Origin: Gnetum montanum
Lineage: Eukaryota > Streptophyta > Gnetopsida > Gnetales > Gnetaceae
Assembly: GCA_015680685.1 (NCBI GenBank)
Contig: MNCI01018878.1
Coordinates: forward strand, 40,139-104,138
Length of the DNA stretch: 64,000 bases
Direction: 5' to 3'
The notes under the pieces were generated by a model that saw only the letters and a list, made by a program, of their open reading frames with translations, was not told the origin of the DNA and ran no database searches. A program made the translations under genes and the position numbers. Shown one piece after another: positions 1 to 10,552 of the stretch (positions are counted from its first letter, which is position 1; each line of letters starts with the position of its first letter).

Positions 1-512
1 ACTCATCGCTAGGCTAGAACGTGTGATAAGTACGACTTGGCTACGAGCACCCACGGGTGTGTACGGCTAGCCAAGGAATCGGCTGCTTATCACACTTAGG
101 CTAAATAGGTGCCTCAGTATGACCACTTCGAGCATGTGCATTATGTGTGGTGATCCCAGTAACGATTAGCGTTTGGTAGCCACATTTGCATGGTTCAAGG
201 TGTGTACGATAAGTAGGAATGGATGCTGACGCTAGTTAATTTAGACTTAGGACATTAGTTAGAGTTAGTTAGTTTCTCAACCCTTTCCCTGATAGCATAG
301 GAGATAAACTTAAAAATACCAAAAAAATCATATACCTCAGACTTGCTTAACCATACACCGTGACACATACAAGCAAGCCTGGGAAGACAATGAACGATTA
401 ACCCTAAGCATTCCTTGTGGCGTTTAGGCATTTAGTCTGCGGAGTTCAACCGGATCGTGTGTGCTACACTCATTTTGTATGGTTGAGTGTAGGGGTACCT
501 TGCCACTCATCA
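1..512 (+). repeat. LE1: LTR, truncated by the window edge
   Basis: This is the downstream part of a GATATC-subfamily LTR. It carries the motifs shared by all LTRs here: GTACGACTTGGCTACGAGCA, the GATCCCAGTAACGATTAGCG block, and the terminus GTAGGGGTACCTTGCCACTCATCA. No primer-binding site follows it. Instead, position 513 continues directly into LE2 integrase-region sequence on the other strand. It is therefore a 3' LTR (or solo LTR) inserted into LE2. CCAGG at 513-517 is one half of a predicted target duplication; the partner would lie outside the window. Confidence 0.85.
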
Positions 513-2060
513 CCAGGCCATTGGGACATATTTTATAAAGATTCTTATTGATTTCCATGAAATGCTTAACCTAGTGAAGAAACTGTTGTTTCTTTCAGGT
601 GTCTAGCCCTTATGGTAGTTCTTGCTCAAGTAGATACGTAAGAATGGTGTCATACCATCTTGGTTTATTGGCATTTATGCATTAATAGCCCGTACAAAGA
701 GAGATTCATTAGGAAATTGATTAGATAAGGGGCTCTCTTTTTCCTTGTTGTCCCATCTTAGCCACAATAAGTGGTTGGTGATCACATTTTTCACACCCTT
801 TCGATCTACCATTGTGAGATCGAACTCTTTCAAAATCATAAGCCACTATATGACATGGGGGCTTATCGTTTGTTTATTCATTAAAAATCAAATGGCACTA
901 TGATCTATATGCACGAACACTTTATAGCCAAGCACATAGTGCCTGAACTTTTCTAAGGCAAATACCATTGCCATCAACTCTTTTTCTATAGTGATGTAGT
1001 TCAGCTATGCACTTGTGATACTTTAGCTTGTGCAACGAATGTAATATGGATGTTTTTGATCATCCATCTACATAAGCACTAGCCCAAAGCATAATTTGAT
1101 GCATCAGTCATCACATAAAGTGGCTTGTACCAATCAAGTGCTTGTAGAATTGGGGTCTCAACAAGCTTTTTCTTCAGTTGTTGAAATGTTGTTTCACATG
1201 TAAGGGTCTAGATAAATGGTGCATCTTTCTTTGTTAATTCAACCAATGGCTTGGAAATTTTGGAAAAGTTTTTGATGAAGTGCCAATAGTAGCTAGTATG
1301 ACTAAGGGATGACCACACTTCTTTAACTATTTCTAGTTAACAGGTTATTCCTTGGATGACCCTTATCTTTTTAGGGTCTACCTCAATTCCTGCTTTTGAG
1401 ATATGGTGCCCCAAGGCTATGCCCTTCCTAGACCATAAGATGGCTCTTTTGCCAATTGAGCTAGAGGTTTGTTTTCACACATCTCCTTAACACCTACTCA
1501 AGATGGTCTAGGACTTACTTGAATGTAGTTTCATAGGTAGAAAAGTCATCCATGAAGACTTCTACTTCACTACTAATTTGTTGTTGAAAAATGCTAAGGA
1601 CTATTCATTGAAATGTAGCTAGGGCATTACATAGATCGAATGGCATTTGGCAGTAAGCAAAAGTCCCCTAACGACTTGTGAAAGTCATCTTCACCTAGTC
1701 CTCTAGTGCGATTTGGATTTGGTTATAGCCACTATGATCATCCAGAAAGCTGTAATAACTGTGCCTAGAAATGGTATCTAGTACTTGGTCAATAAAAGAC
1801 AATGGAAAATGATCTTTAAAGGTTGCCATATTGAGTAGCTGGAAGTTGATGCACACTTGCCATTTGCCTCCTTTCTCCGGCACGATCACGAGTGGGCTAA
1901 CCCACTCACTATTTGTAATAGGGTAGATGAATTAGGCCTTGAGGAGTTACTCGATCTCCTCTTTGATAGTCTGCTTTAATTTGGGATTCAATCACCATTG
2001 TGGTTGTCGTTTCGGCTTAACAGTAAGGTTAGTGTATATTCGATGTTGACATATTCTTAG
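513..2060 (-). pseudogene. pol: LE2 pol: RT, RNase H and start of integrase region (decayed)
   Basis: Reverse transcriptase, then RNase H, then the linker to integrase, reading right to left. The best RT stretch is an open frame at 1695-1889 with LNMATFKDHFPLSFIDQVL followed by SGYNQIQIA. The catalytic YxDD box is present in its Ty3 form as VFMDDFSTY near 1550. RNase H C-terminal motifs (ALEKFRHYVLGYKVFVHIDH) lie near 850-930. After that the sequence matches the LE8 region before integrase and stops at the LE1 insertion. Several Trp and Gln codons have become stops. RT/RNase H would copy the element RNA into cDNA in the virus-like particle, but this copy is dead. Confidence 0.85.
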
Positions 2061-2465
2061 ATTTATTCTTATGAGCTTGGAATAGGACTAGGCAAAGGTT
2101 GCTGACCATTTTTTCACAACATTCATCAACATTTTCTTTTGTCTTGCAGCAAGTTTGGCATTAATAATGACCAACCTTTCATTTTTTAAGAACACATACT
2201 CCATTTTGGTTGTTAATGTCTTTAATTCAAGGGGTTCTTGTTTGAAATTGTCAGGAATCTCCAACTCTTCCTAGTTGATATCATCATTTACTCTGTCGGA
2301 GAGTTGGTGATGAACTTGCTTGAGTTCATCCATACTTGCAACATAATCACACGTTGGTTCCATGCACAATGTACTACTACTAGAATCAGTTATGAACCAC
2401 TATATGCCTTCTTATTTTATGGCTACTACGTATAGACATCTTTGGCTTTCAAATTTTGGTGCACA

Positions 2466-2960
2466 TTACTTGCATGCAGAGATAGAGGTTTGCTTTACTG
2501 ACCATAGCTTCTGCACATAATGGCATCCTAAATCATTGTATGCAATACATGGAACCCTCTTCTTCTTAATCTTCCTAATGTCATTTTCCTTAGATATCTC
2601 TAATGAAAGATCTCTAATGCCCATTTTGGCATCAATAGTATTTAACCACATCCTTCCCATAATAATTAAGAAATCCCCTTTACAATTATCCACCTTGATT
2701 ACTAGGAAGTTAGCAGGATATAACCAACCACAAACGGTGATTACGATGTCTTCTACAAATCCTAATTGACAATGATGGACTGGTCTACTAGCTCCAGCTT
2801 GATGTTGCTCTTCTTTAAGGGAGGAAGGTTCCATGTATTGTACATCTTATGCAAGATCAAATTAATACTGGAACCATAATCAAGAAAAGCTTTACAAGGC
2901 TCATTCTAAGAAATTTGCAAATATACTAAGGAACTCCCAAGATCAGCTAACTTCCTAGGC
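2466..2960 (-). pseudogene. LE2 aspartic protease domain (decayed)
   Basis: Retropepsin-like domain that would cut the Gag-Pol polyprotein. The active-site strand reads FLDYGSSINLI (minus strand, near 2870-2900), equivalent to the D-x-G-[AS]-S-[IV]-N-L motif of Athila-type proteases. The C-terminal signature FLIIMGRMWLNTIDA is visible within the open frame 2466-2834. A frameshift separates the active-site strand from that open frame. It lies between gag and RT, as expected for this group. Confidence 0.8.
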
Positions 2961-5511
2961 AGGTTACTAGCTCGAATCTAATTAGATACATCATGGGTTA
3001 ACATCACAGTATGGATTTAAGAGGGATTTTGGTTTGAAGGGGACTTGGATAAAGGTGAGGTAGAGGAAGGTGGAAGAGTAGGGCTAACAACCACTAGTGT
3101 GTCTGAGTTCTTTGGTGGACAGCAAGGTTGGAAGAAGGGTCTTTTCTTTGATCATGATTTTTTGGTTGGCTAACTAGTTGCAAGTTAATCATATTTGTAG
3201 TGTTTCTTTGCTGTGGTTGGGTAGGCAATTTACCTTGCATGAATGGAGCAGGTGGTAGCTACGTAGGAGACAAAGGAGTAGGTGTAGGAATAGGGGGAGC
3301 ATGAGGATAGTAGGTGGCATCCCTTCTTGCATATGGTGGTTGGTAAACTTCAAGAGGGTAGTGGTGAGGTTGGTAAGAAACAACATGAACAGAGGGGTTC
3401 CATGGAGATGAAGGTTGCTAAACATAATAATCATAGGGATCTGGTTGCTCATAGGGATACTTTTGTCTTGGAGGTGTCAATGCCCATGATTTTCATTGCT
3501 ACCATTGCTGGTACAATTCATAGGATTACGATGGAGTTCCACTTGGATAATACTATTATGGTTGGTGGAACTATCGAGAATTACCTTGTGAATAAGGTAA
3601 TCTTTTGGGTTTTTGCCTTTGTGCAAGTCATGGATGTAAGGCATACATCCTAGATTTCTGCAAGTGAGACACAATTGGACAACATCCCTTGGAATGTTCA
3701 TACTAGTAGATGTCACATCTGCCATCATCATCTAATTTGCTATCTGCAACCATATGTATCAAAACCATCTTACCCTTACCTTTGGATATGGCATGTTTAG
3801 CTTCCTTACTTTTTCAGCACTCATGCTCACCATTTTTTTCTTTGAACTCTTCAACAATTTTTTAAACAACTTGAAACTTATTATCCATGGAGTCCCATAA
3901 TTGATTAGCCTTACTTATAATTTCAAATTACAATTTCTAGAGTGGCAAGGTTTTTTGATTAACCACCTCATCTCTAATTAACTCATCCTCATTATCACAA
4001 AATTGAATCCCTCTTTTGTGAATAGAAGGATCCCTATTGTATTCCTTTGCACTTTCTTGCTTTCTCAATTCTCCCTCCTCCCTGGCTACCTACTTAATTA
4101 ACTTTTGGATCTGATAGGTGCTTAACTCTGTCAGTCTCCCTTGAGCATAGATTCTAAGAGTTTTCCTTGTTTTTGATTGCAGCCCAACTATAATATGGCA
4201 AATTTTCTCAATCTAAGAATATCCATGGTTGGGGCACTTATGTAATAGAGAGTGGTATTGGCCAATAGCAACATCCAAGGGCTCATGGTTTCTTTTTTTT
4301 CACCCTTGGATCTACTTCCTTAGGTTGGACACTCAGGAGTACATTTGATATTTGTCATTAAACAATTCTAACATTGTTCTCCACCACCTGATTAATTTTG
4401 GTTCCAAGGACCAGTTCTAGTTTTCTACTTCCTTAATGAGTGTCATTGGAAATAATTTCAACTTCTACCAGTTGTTCTCAATATTTTGCAAGGAACATGT
4501 ATCCTGGAAGGCTTGGAGATGATTTTGTGAATCGGCATCATAGCCTTCCTCAAATTGAGGGATGTTGTTCATGTCCATCATCTTTATTCTGCTATCCTTT
4601 ACATGCCTTGTTGGAATCCTCATAGCCTCATCAATGTTAACATGCTCCAAGTGCAAAGTAGACGTTCATCAAGGCCATGGTGATGGTGCCTATGATGTTG
4701 ACTACTAACCATTCTTTCATGGCGGTGGGTCTCTCTGGATCACCCATGCCTCCAATCATGACTGTCCTGATAGTCCCTTTGGTTGTTTCAGTCCCATCAG
4801 TCACCTCCATCATGGTCATGCCCTTTGCAGTCATGTTCTGAGCTAGATGAAGAAGAAGATGATGATGAAGGGGAAGAGGAAAGAGGACTTTCATAATGTT
4901 GACACCTACCACCTTTTCTTCAATGATCACAACCATGATCACAATTGTGACTTCCATTTGCCCCCTTATCATGACTTGCTCCTCAAGATCCATTTTTGTC
5001 ATTAGATCCATTTCAACAAGAACTAGCATTATGAATTGTGGATTGCCCATTCCAGTTGAGGGCCCCTTGACCAAAGTCAAAGAAAGGATTATCACCAAAG
5101 GAAAAGCCACTAGAGAAGTGTTTGCCTCTATCCAATGGGCCAAGTAGAGGTGGAAAAGTATTCAACCCCTTTGTCTTCAAAAGCTCATGTTGGTGCTCCA
5201 ACTAATGATCCCTTAACCTTTGTGCTTTAGTGGAATGGTAATCCATTGAATCGGGATCTTGCATCTCATATTCTCCATGAAGATGTTGAAGTTCATGTTG
5301 TGTAAGCATTAGTTGGAGCATAGTTGGTACAGATTAGTCTGATGGCAACATAATGTTGCCTTTCATGTCACACCACCACAACATTTTATCTTGATGTAAG
5401 ATGAAGGTGAAGTTTGGTACATACTCATTAGGATGAGCATATACCACCCGGTATTGCTGAGGCACTTGGTCTACCCTAGGTGGAGATAGACTCCTGTGAG
5501 AAGAAGACATT
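2961..5511 (-). pseudogene. gag: LE2 gag (decayed)
   Basis: Start codon at 5511 (minus), reading MSSSHRSLSPP, the same beginning as gag in LE5, LE7, LE8 and LE9. The core capsid segment is recognisable at 4656-4100: NNIPQFEEGYDADSQNHLQA, then a region matching LKLFP.TLIKE and ELFNDKY. A zinc-knuckle relic (CDIY*YEHSKGCCP) lies near 3680-3720. It is followed by a Pro/Gln/Tyr-rich tail of about 650 bp that leads into protease. Numerous stops are present. Gag would form the virus-like particle and bind RNA. Confidence 0.82.
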
Positions 5512-5618
5512 TTATAATAATAATAATAATTTTTGTTTTTATAAGATTCAACCTTTAAGGTTTAAATAATGAGGTTACTAAGTTTCACTAAGTTTAGATA
5601 GCACACATAGAACTAAAG

Positions 5619-5636
5619 TCCCTAGCAACAACACCA
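5619..5636 (-). promoter_or_regulatory. LE2 primer-binding site (tRNA-Asp)
   Basis: On the minus strand it reads TGGTGTTGTTGCTAGGGA, one base inside the LTR. It is a mutated version of TGGCGCCGTTGCCGGGGA, the complement of the plant tRNA-Asp 3' end. Confidence 0.85.
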
Positions 5637-5637
5637 A

Positions 5638-6483
5638 TGATTAGTGGTGAGGTACCCCTACGTCCAACCATATGAATCACAAGTGTTCACATGTGATTTA
5701 GTTGAATTCTACAAACTTTAATTACCAAGTATGCTAGAGCTAAATGGTGAGTTCATGTTGTCTATTCGTTATCTTGCCAATCTCACTTGTGAAATGCAAG
5801 TGTATGATTAAGTGTGACTGAGGCATAAGATTTTTATCATTTTATGTTTTATCAATTTGATCACCTAAAAAAATAATGAAAGTGAGAGTAATTAAATGCT
5901 AAGTAAAATATTATCTAATCTAACCTAACACAAGTAACCATCCCCACTTCCTAGACACATCTTGAACTTCATGTAAATACTATTAGGTTGTCAAATGCTA
6001 ACCATTTCTGAGCTATCTAGTGTCACACGTATGTTCGAAGGGGTCGTGCTGGTGTATTTTAATTAGTTGCTTAATTAATCAAAATTAATCATTGAATAAA
6101 TAACATTAAATGTGAACTTCATGAAATCATAATATATAAATGCATAAAGAGAGAAAGTCTCAAGTGCTACAAGGATGAATCAAAGAGCTCATCTTTATTG
6201 CCAATACAATGGTGTGTTTAGGTACATCAGTGCTTAAATAAAGATCTAATTACACTTAGACCTCCTACTGCAGGCACTTGGAGAATATTCTAACTTTCAA
6301 ATGAACAAATTGTAAGAATTTCGCTACTTGACTACGAAAAAACTACTCCTAAATCGTGTGCCTAAGGGTTGTATTTATAGGCTTGGGAGTACCTTGTGAT
6401 ATCACATGCCCGATATCGCAACTTGGGTCATGATATCATGTACTTGATATCGTGTACCCGATATCATGGTCACTCCAATATCA
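5638..6483 (-). repeat. LE2 5' LTR
   Basis: It begins (low end) with TGATTAGTGGTGAGGTACCCC, the inverse of the shared LTR 3' terminus, and ends near a run of degenerate GATATC palindromes at 6395-6483. It contains the inverse of the TATAAATA promoter region and the AATAAAGAT/ATCTTTATT pair. The outer boundary (TGATATTGGAG on the minus strand) is inferred from the TG...CA rule and is less certain than the inner one. Confidence 0.75.
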
Positions 6484-7000
6484 GAGCTTATGTAAAACAT
6501 GATTCATCATAAGCCCTCTTCAAAATTAGGTTAAAACTTGGTGTCTCTTCCACCTCTAAGAGATTGGCAAACATGGGGAATTGTTTCCCAATAATGAAGT
6601 CTAGTGAAATGGATCCTCTTACAACTACCCATGATCCATTAAAGGACTTAAGAGTACAAGTGGAGATATCTTGAATGTGCTTCAGCAAGCCTAAACATTC
6701 AATGATGGGAGAGGGTATAATGTTTGTTGCAACACTATCATCAACATGCACCTAGTGTACCTTGTATTGACCAAACCTTATTGTTATGAAGATAGGAACT
6801 CTTAATACCTCATTACTTTGTGAGTTGGTTTTCACCTCACTATCATGAAAGGTTAATGTAGTTAACTTTGTTTTTTCCCTAGGTAAAGGAGGCACCATTA
6901 TTACATGAGTGGACTCCTTGTTGGTAGGAACATCTTTACTAACAAGAATAGAGGTTAACATCTTAACTAAGGCTTTATGGTAAGTAGAGACGATCATCGG
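6484..7000 (-). pseudogene. LE3 aspartic protease region (decayed)
   Basis: Two adjoining open frames (6752-6997 and 6488-6751, minus) read through as one domain once the stop between them is ignored. They show PIFITIRFGQYKVH, then VHVDDSVATNIIPSPIIECL, then VVVRGSISLDFIIGKQFPMF and VEETPSFNLIL. This is the usual order of a plant Ty3 retropepsin. The active-site loop normally reads V-D-[DNT]-G-[AS]; here the Gly position is damaged (DDSVA). The sequence ends abruptly at the LE2 LTR. Confidence 0.7.
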
Positions 7001-7599
7001 TAGGTCGTATAAGCTGAAAGAGGTGTTTTTCTATTTGAGTGAGAGCTTGACTTATTCCATGGAAATAAGAAAGTCTTTATCATTTTTAACTATTTTTTCA
7101 TTTTTGTTAGCTTTGAATTCCTTCATTCTACCCAAGATTTTAACCTCATCTTTAAGCGCTTGTTGTTTAAGCCTCTTTTCCTTTGCTTGTTGCTTGTTGT
7201 CCTCCCTTATTTGGCCAACTAAAGCTATTTGGGTGTTAGAGCTTATGGGCACAGTTGAAATAGGTATAGGCTTTAATGAACCTATATCTTTCCATACCTT
7301 TGGTTGTTTATTTTCCTTGGCCTTAGGCTTAGGAGCTAGCTTCTTACATTGTTTTGTACATGATTTATTTTCATTTAGCTATAAAGAATTTGAGGTACTA
7401 ACTACCACAAGAGGACATTGATCAACATAGGTTGTAAGCTTAATGGTAGTAGGAGGGGACACTCTAATCATAAATGGTTCTTTATGAGGCATAGGTGATG
7501 CCACCCTTATGATAAAAGGAATCCTTGAATATGGCAAATTTGAAGCCCTCTTATCACAAGGACGTACTTGGATCACAAATGACTCAGTAGGTTTAGAAT
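7001..7599 (-). other. LE3 gag-to-protease linker
   Basis: Minus-strand open frames at 7052-7252 (Lys/Glu/Gln-rich) and 7379-7576 are short and unconvincing alone. They lie between the gag and protease relics and probably represent the decayed linker. No zinc knuckle was found. Confidence 0.4.
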
Positions 7600-9130
7600 T
7601 ATTACTATTTGAATGTGGCTATCATGTATTGGTCATTATTAGCATTTATGGGATTCTTGTACACCTGGATTATTGGTTCTAAGGCCTAATTGGGTTTAAA
7701 GTGTTTAGGACCAATTTTGCATCATCTATAATTTTTAGCAAATCATTCTTTTAGACCAAGGAAAAATTAGTATCATGGCTAGGAAGCTAGTGATAATGTT
7801 AGAATTGGTCAATTTTAAAGTATTTCTGTATAGGCAAATCATCTTTTGTAGCCATAGTGGAATCCTTAGTGATCTGGCATAGGCAATCATGCCTCATGTG
7901 GGCATTCTTATTTAATTGTTAGTATTGGATATAACCACTTTTGAGTAGTTAATTAAGCATCTCAGATAGTTTCATGAGTAATTTTTTATATTTGGATCGA
8001 TCCTTTCTTTGAAAGTTCGACCTAGGTGAGTTAGAGATAGAGGTACATGATGTTGATGATTAGGTGGTAGTGGCAAGGACCTTTGGTTGTATTTTCTTTT
8101 GTCCTTGCATGATTTTCACCTCTTTGGCCGTTGTGGCCACTTCTACATTACTCTATTTTCCCTTGTTCCTATCCTTTCCTAGGTGATGGTTCTTATATGT
8201 TACATACACTAAGTAGTTACTAGCTTTTGTAACATCTTGTATGTTCTTGGTTTGGGAAAAGGCTTGGCAAAGTAACCATGGATCTAGTTAGTATAGTTTA
8301 GACTTGACAAAATCATTAACCGCCCCCTTGAATATGGCCAAAAGATGTGTTGTAGAGATGGACTCAGGAATTTTTTTGAGGGTAGCATTCTATCTTTCTA
8401 GAAATTTTTGAACAGGTTCAAAGGCCCCTATTTGACCTTCATTAGTTGATCTAGTGTTGTGTCAGGTTTCAAGTTATACTTGAAATAGTTAACAAATTGT
8501 GAAATCAAGTCATCCAAAGATGCTATGAAGCCTTTGGGTAACACATAATACCAGTCCAAGGTTTTTCTAGTGAAAGACATAGGGAAGATGCACATTACAG
8601 TTTGGGGCTAAGCTTACAACAACAAGCAGTTAGAATGAAAGGTAATAAAATGTGGATTAGGATCACCCTCATCATTATATTTAGTAAAAAGAGGAATTGG
8701 AATTCTCATGGGAAGAGTTATTTGTGGCATAGTGAGACTAATGGGATCATCTTGGTAAAAATCCATAATTTTTACCATTCATGTGATGGATTTGAGCTTC
8801 TGTAGATCTTCCTTAAGATCTTGGATCATTTGGAAGGCTTGATTAAAGCCTTGGGACATTCCTATGGGTTATAGAATTTGAGCTAATGGTTTCAGGGGAA
8901 GTTGGGAGGCTTGGGGCCATGCAATGGACATCAGTATAGATGGAAGGGGCTAGGTGATCATGACAGTAGGGGCAATGAATAAGGAGAAGAAGGTTTAGAT
9001 TGAAATATGAAAAACAAAGGGGACAAGAGGAGTGTGAGAGGCTTGTGAAACCTGGGGTCTTGAAGAGGGCCTCACTATTACAATAAAGAAAGGTGGTGAG
9101 GTAGACATCGCTGGTGACATGCACACTGGC
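7600..9130 (-). pseudogene. gag: LE3 gag (decayed)
   Basis: The Retrotrans_gag-type capsid core is legible on the minus strand between about 8350 and 8800: IPLFTKYNDEGDPNPHFITF, a gap, then FPMSFTRKTLDWYYVLPKGF and DDLISQFVNYFKYNL. This matches the general plant Ty3 pattern of LPKYDG..DP..H, FPLTL...A..WF..LP and F..L...F...F. Upstream (8800-9124) is a low-complexity N-terminal part. Downstream, from about 8340 to 7600, is basic and full of stops. It is clearly a different gag from that of the other elements here. Confidence 0.7.
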
Positions 9131-9464
9131 TAAGGTTGTTTTGCAAAAGCCATAGTTGTAAACATTGATGTGGAATGGGATGTTGGCTGAGACTAGTATG
9201 TTACTATAATAGGTGTTGCTTTGAACATAGTGGAATATAAGGGGGTAGATTGAGAAGCTTGATTCTTAGATAACATTGAAGGTGCAGAGCTAGGAATGGT
9301 TGTTTGGGGAACTAACTATTGGAAAAGGATCCTTATGAAGGTGTCTGGTTCATGCTCTATCCCAAATTCATCCTAGTTTTCATGGATTTATCTAAACTAA
9401 ATTTCTCACTAATCGCATCAACATCTATTAGGGGTGTCAACACCCATGTATAAAAATCCATTAG

Positions 9465-9469
9465 GTGAG
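9465..9469. repeat. LE4 target-site duplication, left copy (GTGAG)
   Basis: GTGAG immediately precedes the LE4 5' LTR and recurs at 15723-15727 immediately after its 3' LTR. Confidence 0.93.
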
Positions 9470-10422
9470 TGATGAGATGCGGTTCGCATAGGCCGCGATA
9501 TCGCGTACGCGATATCGCAGCCGACGCAATATCGCATCCCCCGCGATATCGCATACGCGGTATCGCATCTTCCCCTATGATATTGCGTATGCGATATCGC
9601 AGTCAGCTGCAATTTCTATAAATAAGAGGCAGCTCTCCCTCATTTGCATTCCAGTTTTAGAGTAGCGAAGCTCTGGCAGTCTGATCCCTCCAAAGTTAGA
9701 TTTTTTTCCCGTGCCTGCCCGTAGTGTGGTGAATGTACTTGTACGGTGTCTTTATTCGAGTGTGCCGTACTTGGACACGCACATGACCGGCAATAAAGAT
9801 CGAGATTACTTCATCATTGCATCATTCACTTAGTTTATTTATTTGTTATTTAATTAATGTTATTTATTGCTTTCATAGCGCAGTGTGAGTATGACTTGGC
9901 TACGAGCATCTACGAATGTGTACGGCTAGTCAAGGAATCGGTTACTCATCGCAATTAGTCTCTCACCCTTAACTCCTAGAAGCGGAACGAGTACGACTTA
10001 ATTACGAGCATTTAAGTGTGACTGCTTGGTAGCCCAGTGGTGTAGCTAGGATCTATGCTTGGTAGTCCCAATGGCAGTCGTGCACGAGGTCCAAGATGTG
10101 TACGGTTGATCAGGGAATCGGTTTCTCGTCGCACTTAGGCTAGATTAGATTTCTTTACCCTTTTCCTCCTAGCTTAGCTTAGTTAGTATTATTTTCCACT
10201 ACCTTCAGGAGTAGCGTTAGAATTAGGAAACACATCATACACCTCATCTAGACTAAACCATACGTGACATATGCAAGACTAGTCTAGGTGGGAAGACAGC
10301 GAACTGCGACCTAAGGCTAACTATCTAGGTTCCACAAATAGTCCATCTGCGGAGTTTGACTGGATCACACTTGCGACGCTCGTTTCGTATGGTTGAGTGT
10401 AGGGGTACCTCGCCACTCATCA
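9470..10422 (+). repeat. LE4 5' LTR (953 bp)
   Basis: It starts TGATGAGATGCGGTTCGC and ends CGCCACTCATCA. In order it contains a GATATC palindrome array (9490-9602), a TATA box TATAAATA (9617-9624), the inverse pair TCTTTATT (9749-9756) / AATAAAGA (9792-9799), two units of a 33-bp CTTGGTAGCCCAGTGG repeat (from 10024), and duplicated GAGTACGACTT...AAGGAATCGG segments. Confidence 0.95.
9495..9518. repeat. 24-bp perfect palindrome in the GATATC array
   Basis: GCGATATCGC-GTAC-GCGATATCGC is its own reverse complement across all 24 bases. It opens the array of about seven GATATC-like units in the LE4 U3. Confidence 0.95.
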
Positions 10423-10423
10423 T

Positions 10424-10441
10424 TGGCACCGTTGCCGGGGA
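10424..10441 (+). promoter_or_regulatory. LE4 primer-binding site (tRNA-Asp)
   Basis: TGGCACCGTTGCCGGGGA, one base after the 5' LTR. It differs by one base from the complement of the tRNA-Asp 3' end. Confidence 0.93.
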
Positions 10442-10552
10442 TGGTGCTAGTTATCTAGATTAGTTATATCATACAAGGTCGCTGTAAAGAACTTAATGAT
10501 ATATCTTTCAAAAAATAATAATTATTAAAGTCACATAAATTCACACACAACA

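Larger units (their letters stand above)
513..6483 (-). mobile_element. LE2: Athila/Tat-like Ty3 element, partial, inserted into by LE1
   Basis: Minus-strand element running from its 5' LTR (5638-6483) through PBS, gag, protease, RT and RNase H into the integrase N-terminal region. It is cut at 513 by LE1. Its 3' part must lie to the left of the window. It aligns throughout with LE8: the same gag start, the same zinc-knuckle region, the same protease end motif (IIMGR.WL) and the same RT block. Many in-frame stops and frameshifts show that it is not translated as it stands. Confidence 0.85.
6484..9469 (-). mobile_element. LE3: remnant of a different Ty3/gypsy lineage
   Basis: Minus-strand gag and protease relics that do not match LE2/LE8 gag. 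LE2 lies directly on its left and LE4 interrupts it on the right. The GTGAG target duplication of LE4 shows that 9465-9469 and 15723 onward were once contiguous, so 5' LE3 sequence may continue to the right of 15727. No LTR or PBS of LE3 was recognised. Confidence 0.7.

Noticed and set aside
4896-5147. Plus-strand open frame of 83 codons, and the minus-strand frame 4637-5143
   Set aside because: Both are out of frame with LE2 gag, whose frame is identified by homology with LE8 and LE9.
9490-9602. GATATC array as a CRISPR array
   Set aside because: Units are 10-bp palindromes with variable 6-12 bp gaps inside a eukaryotic LTR; no fixed repeat/spacer lengths and no cas genes.
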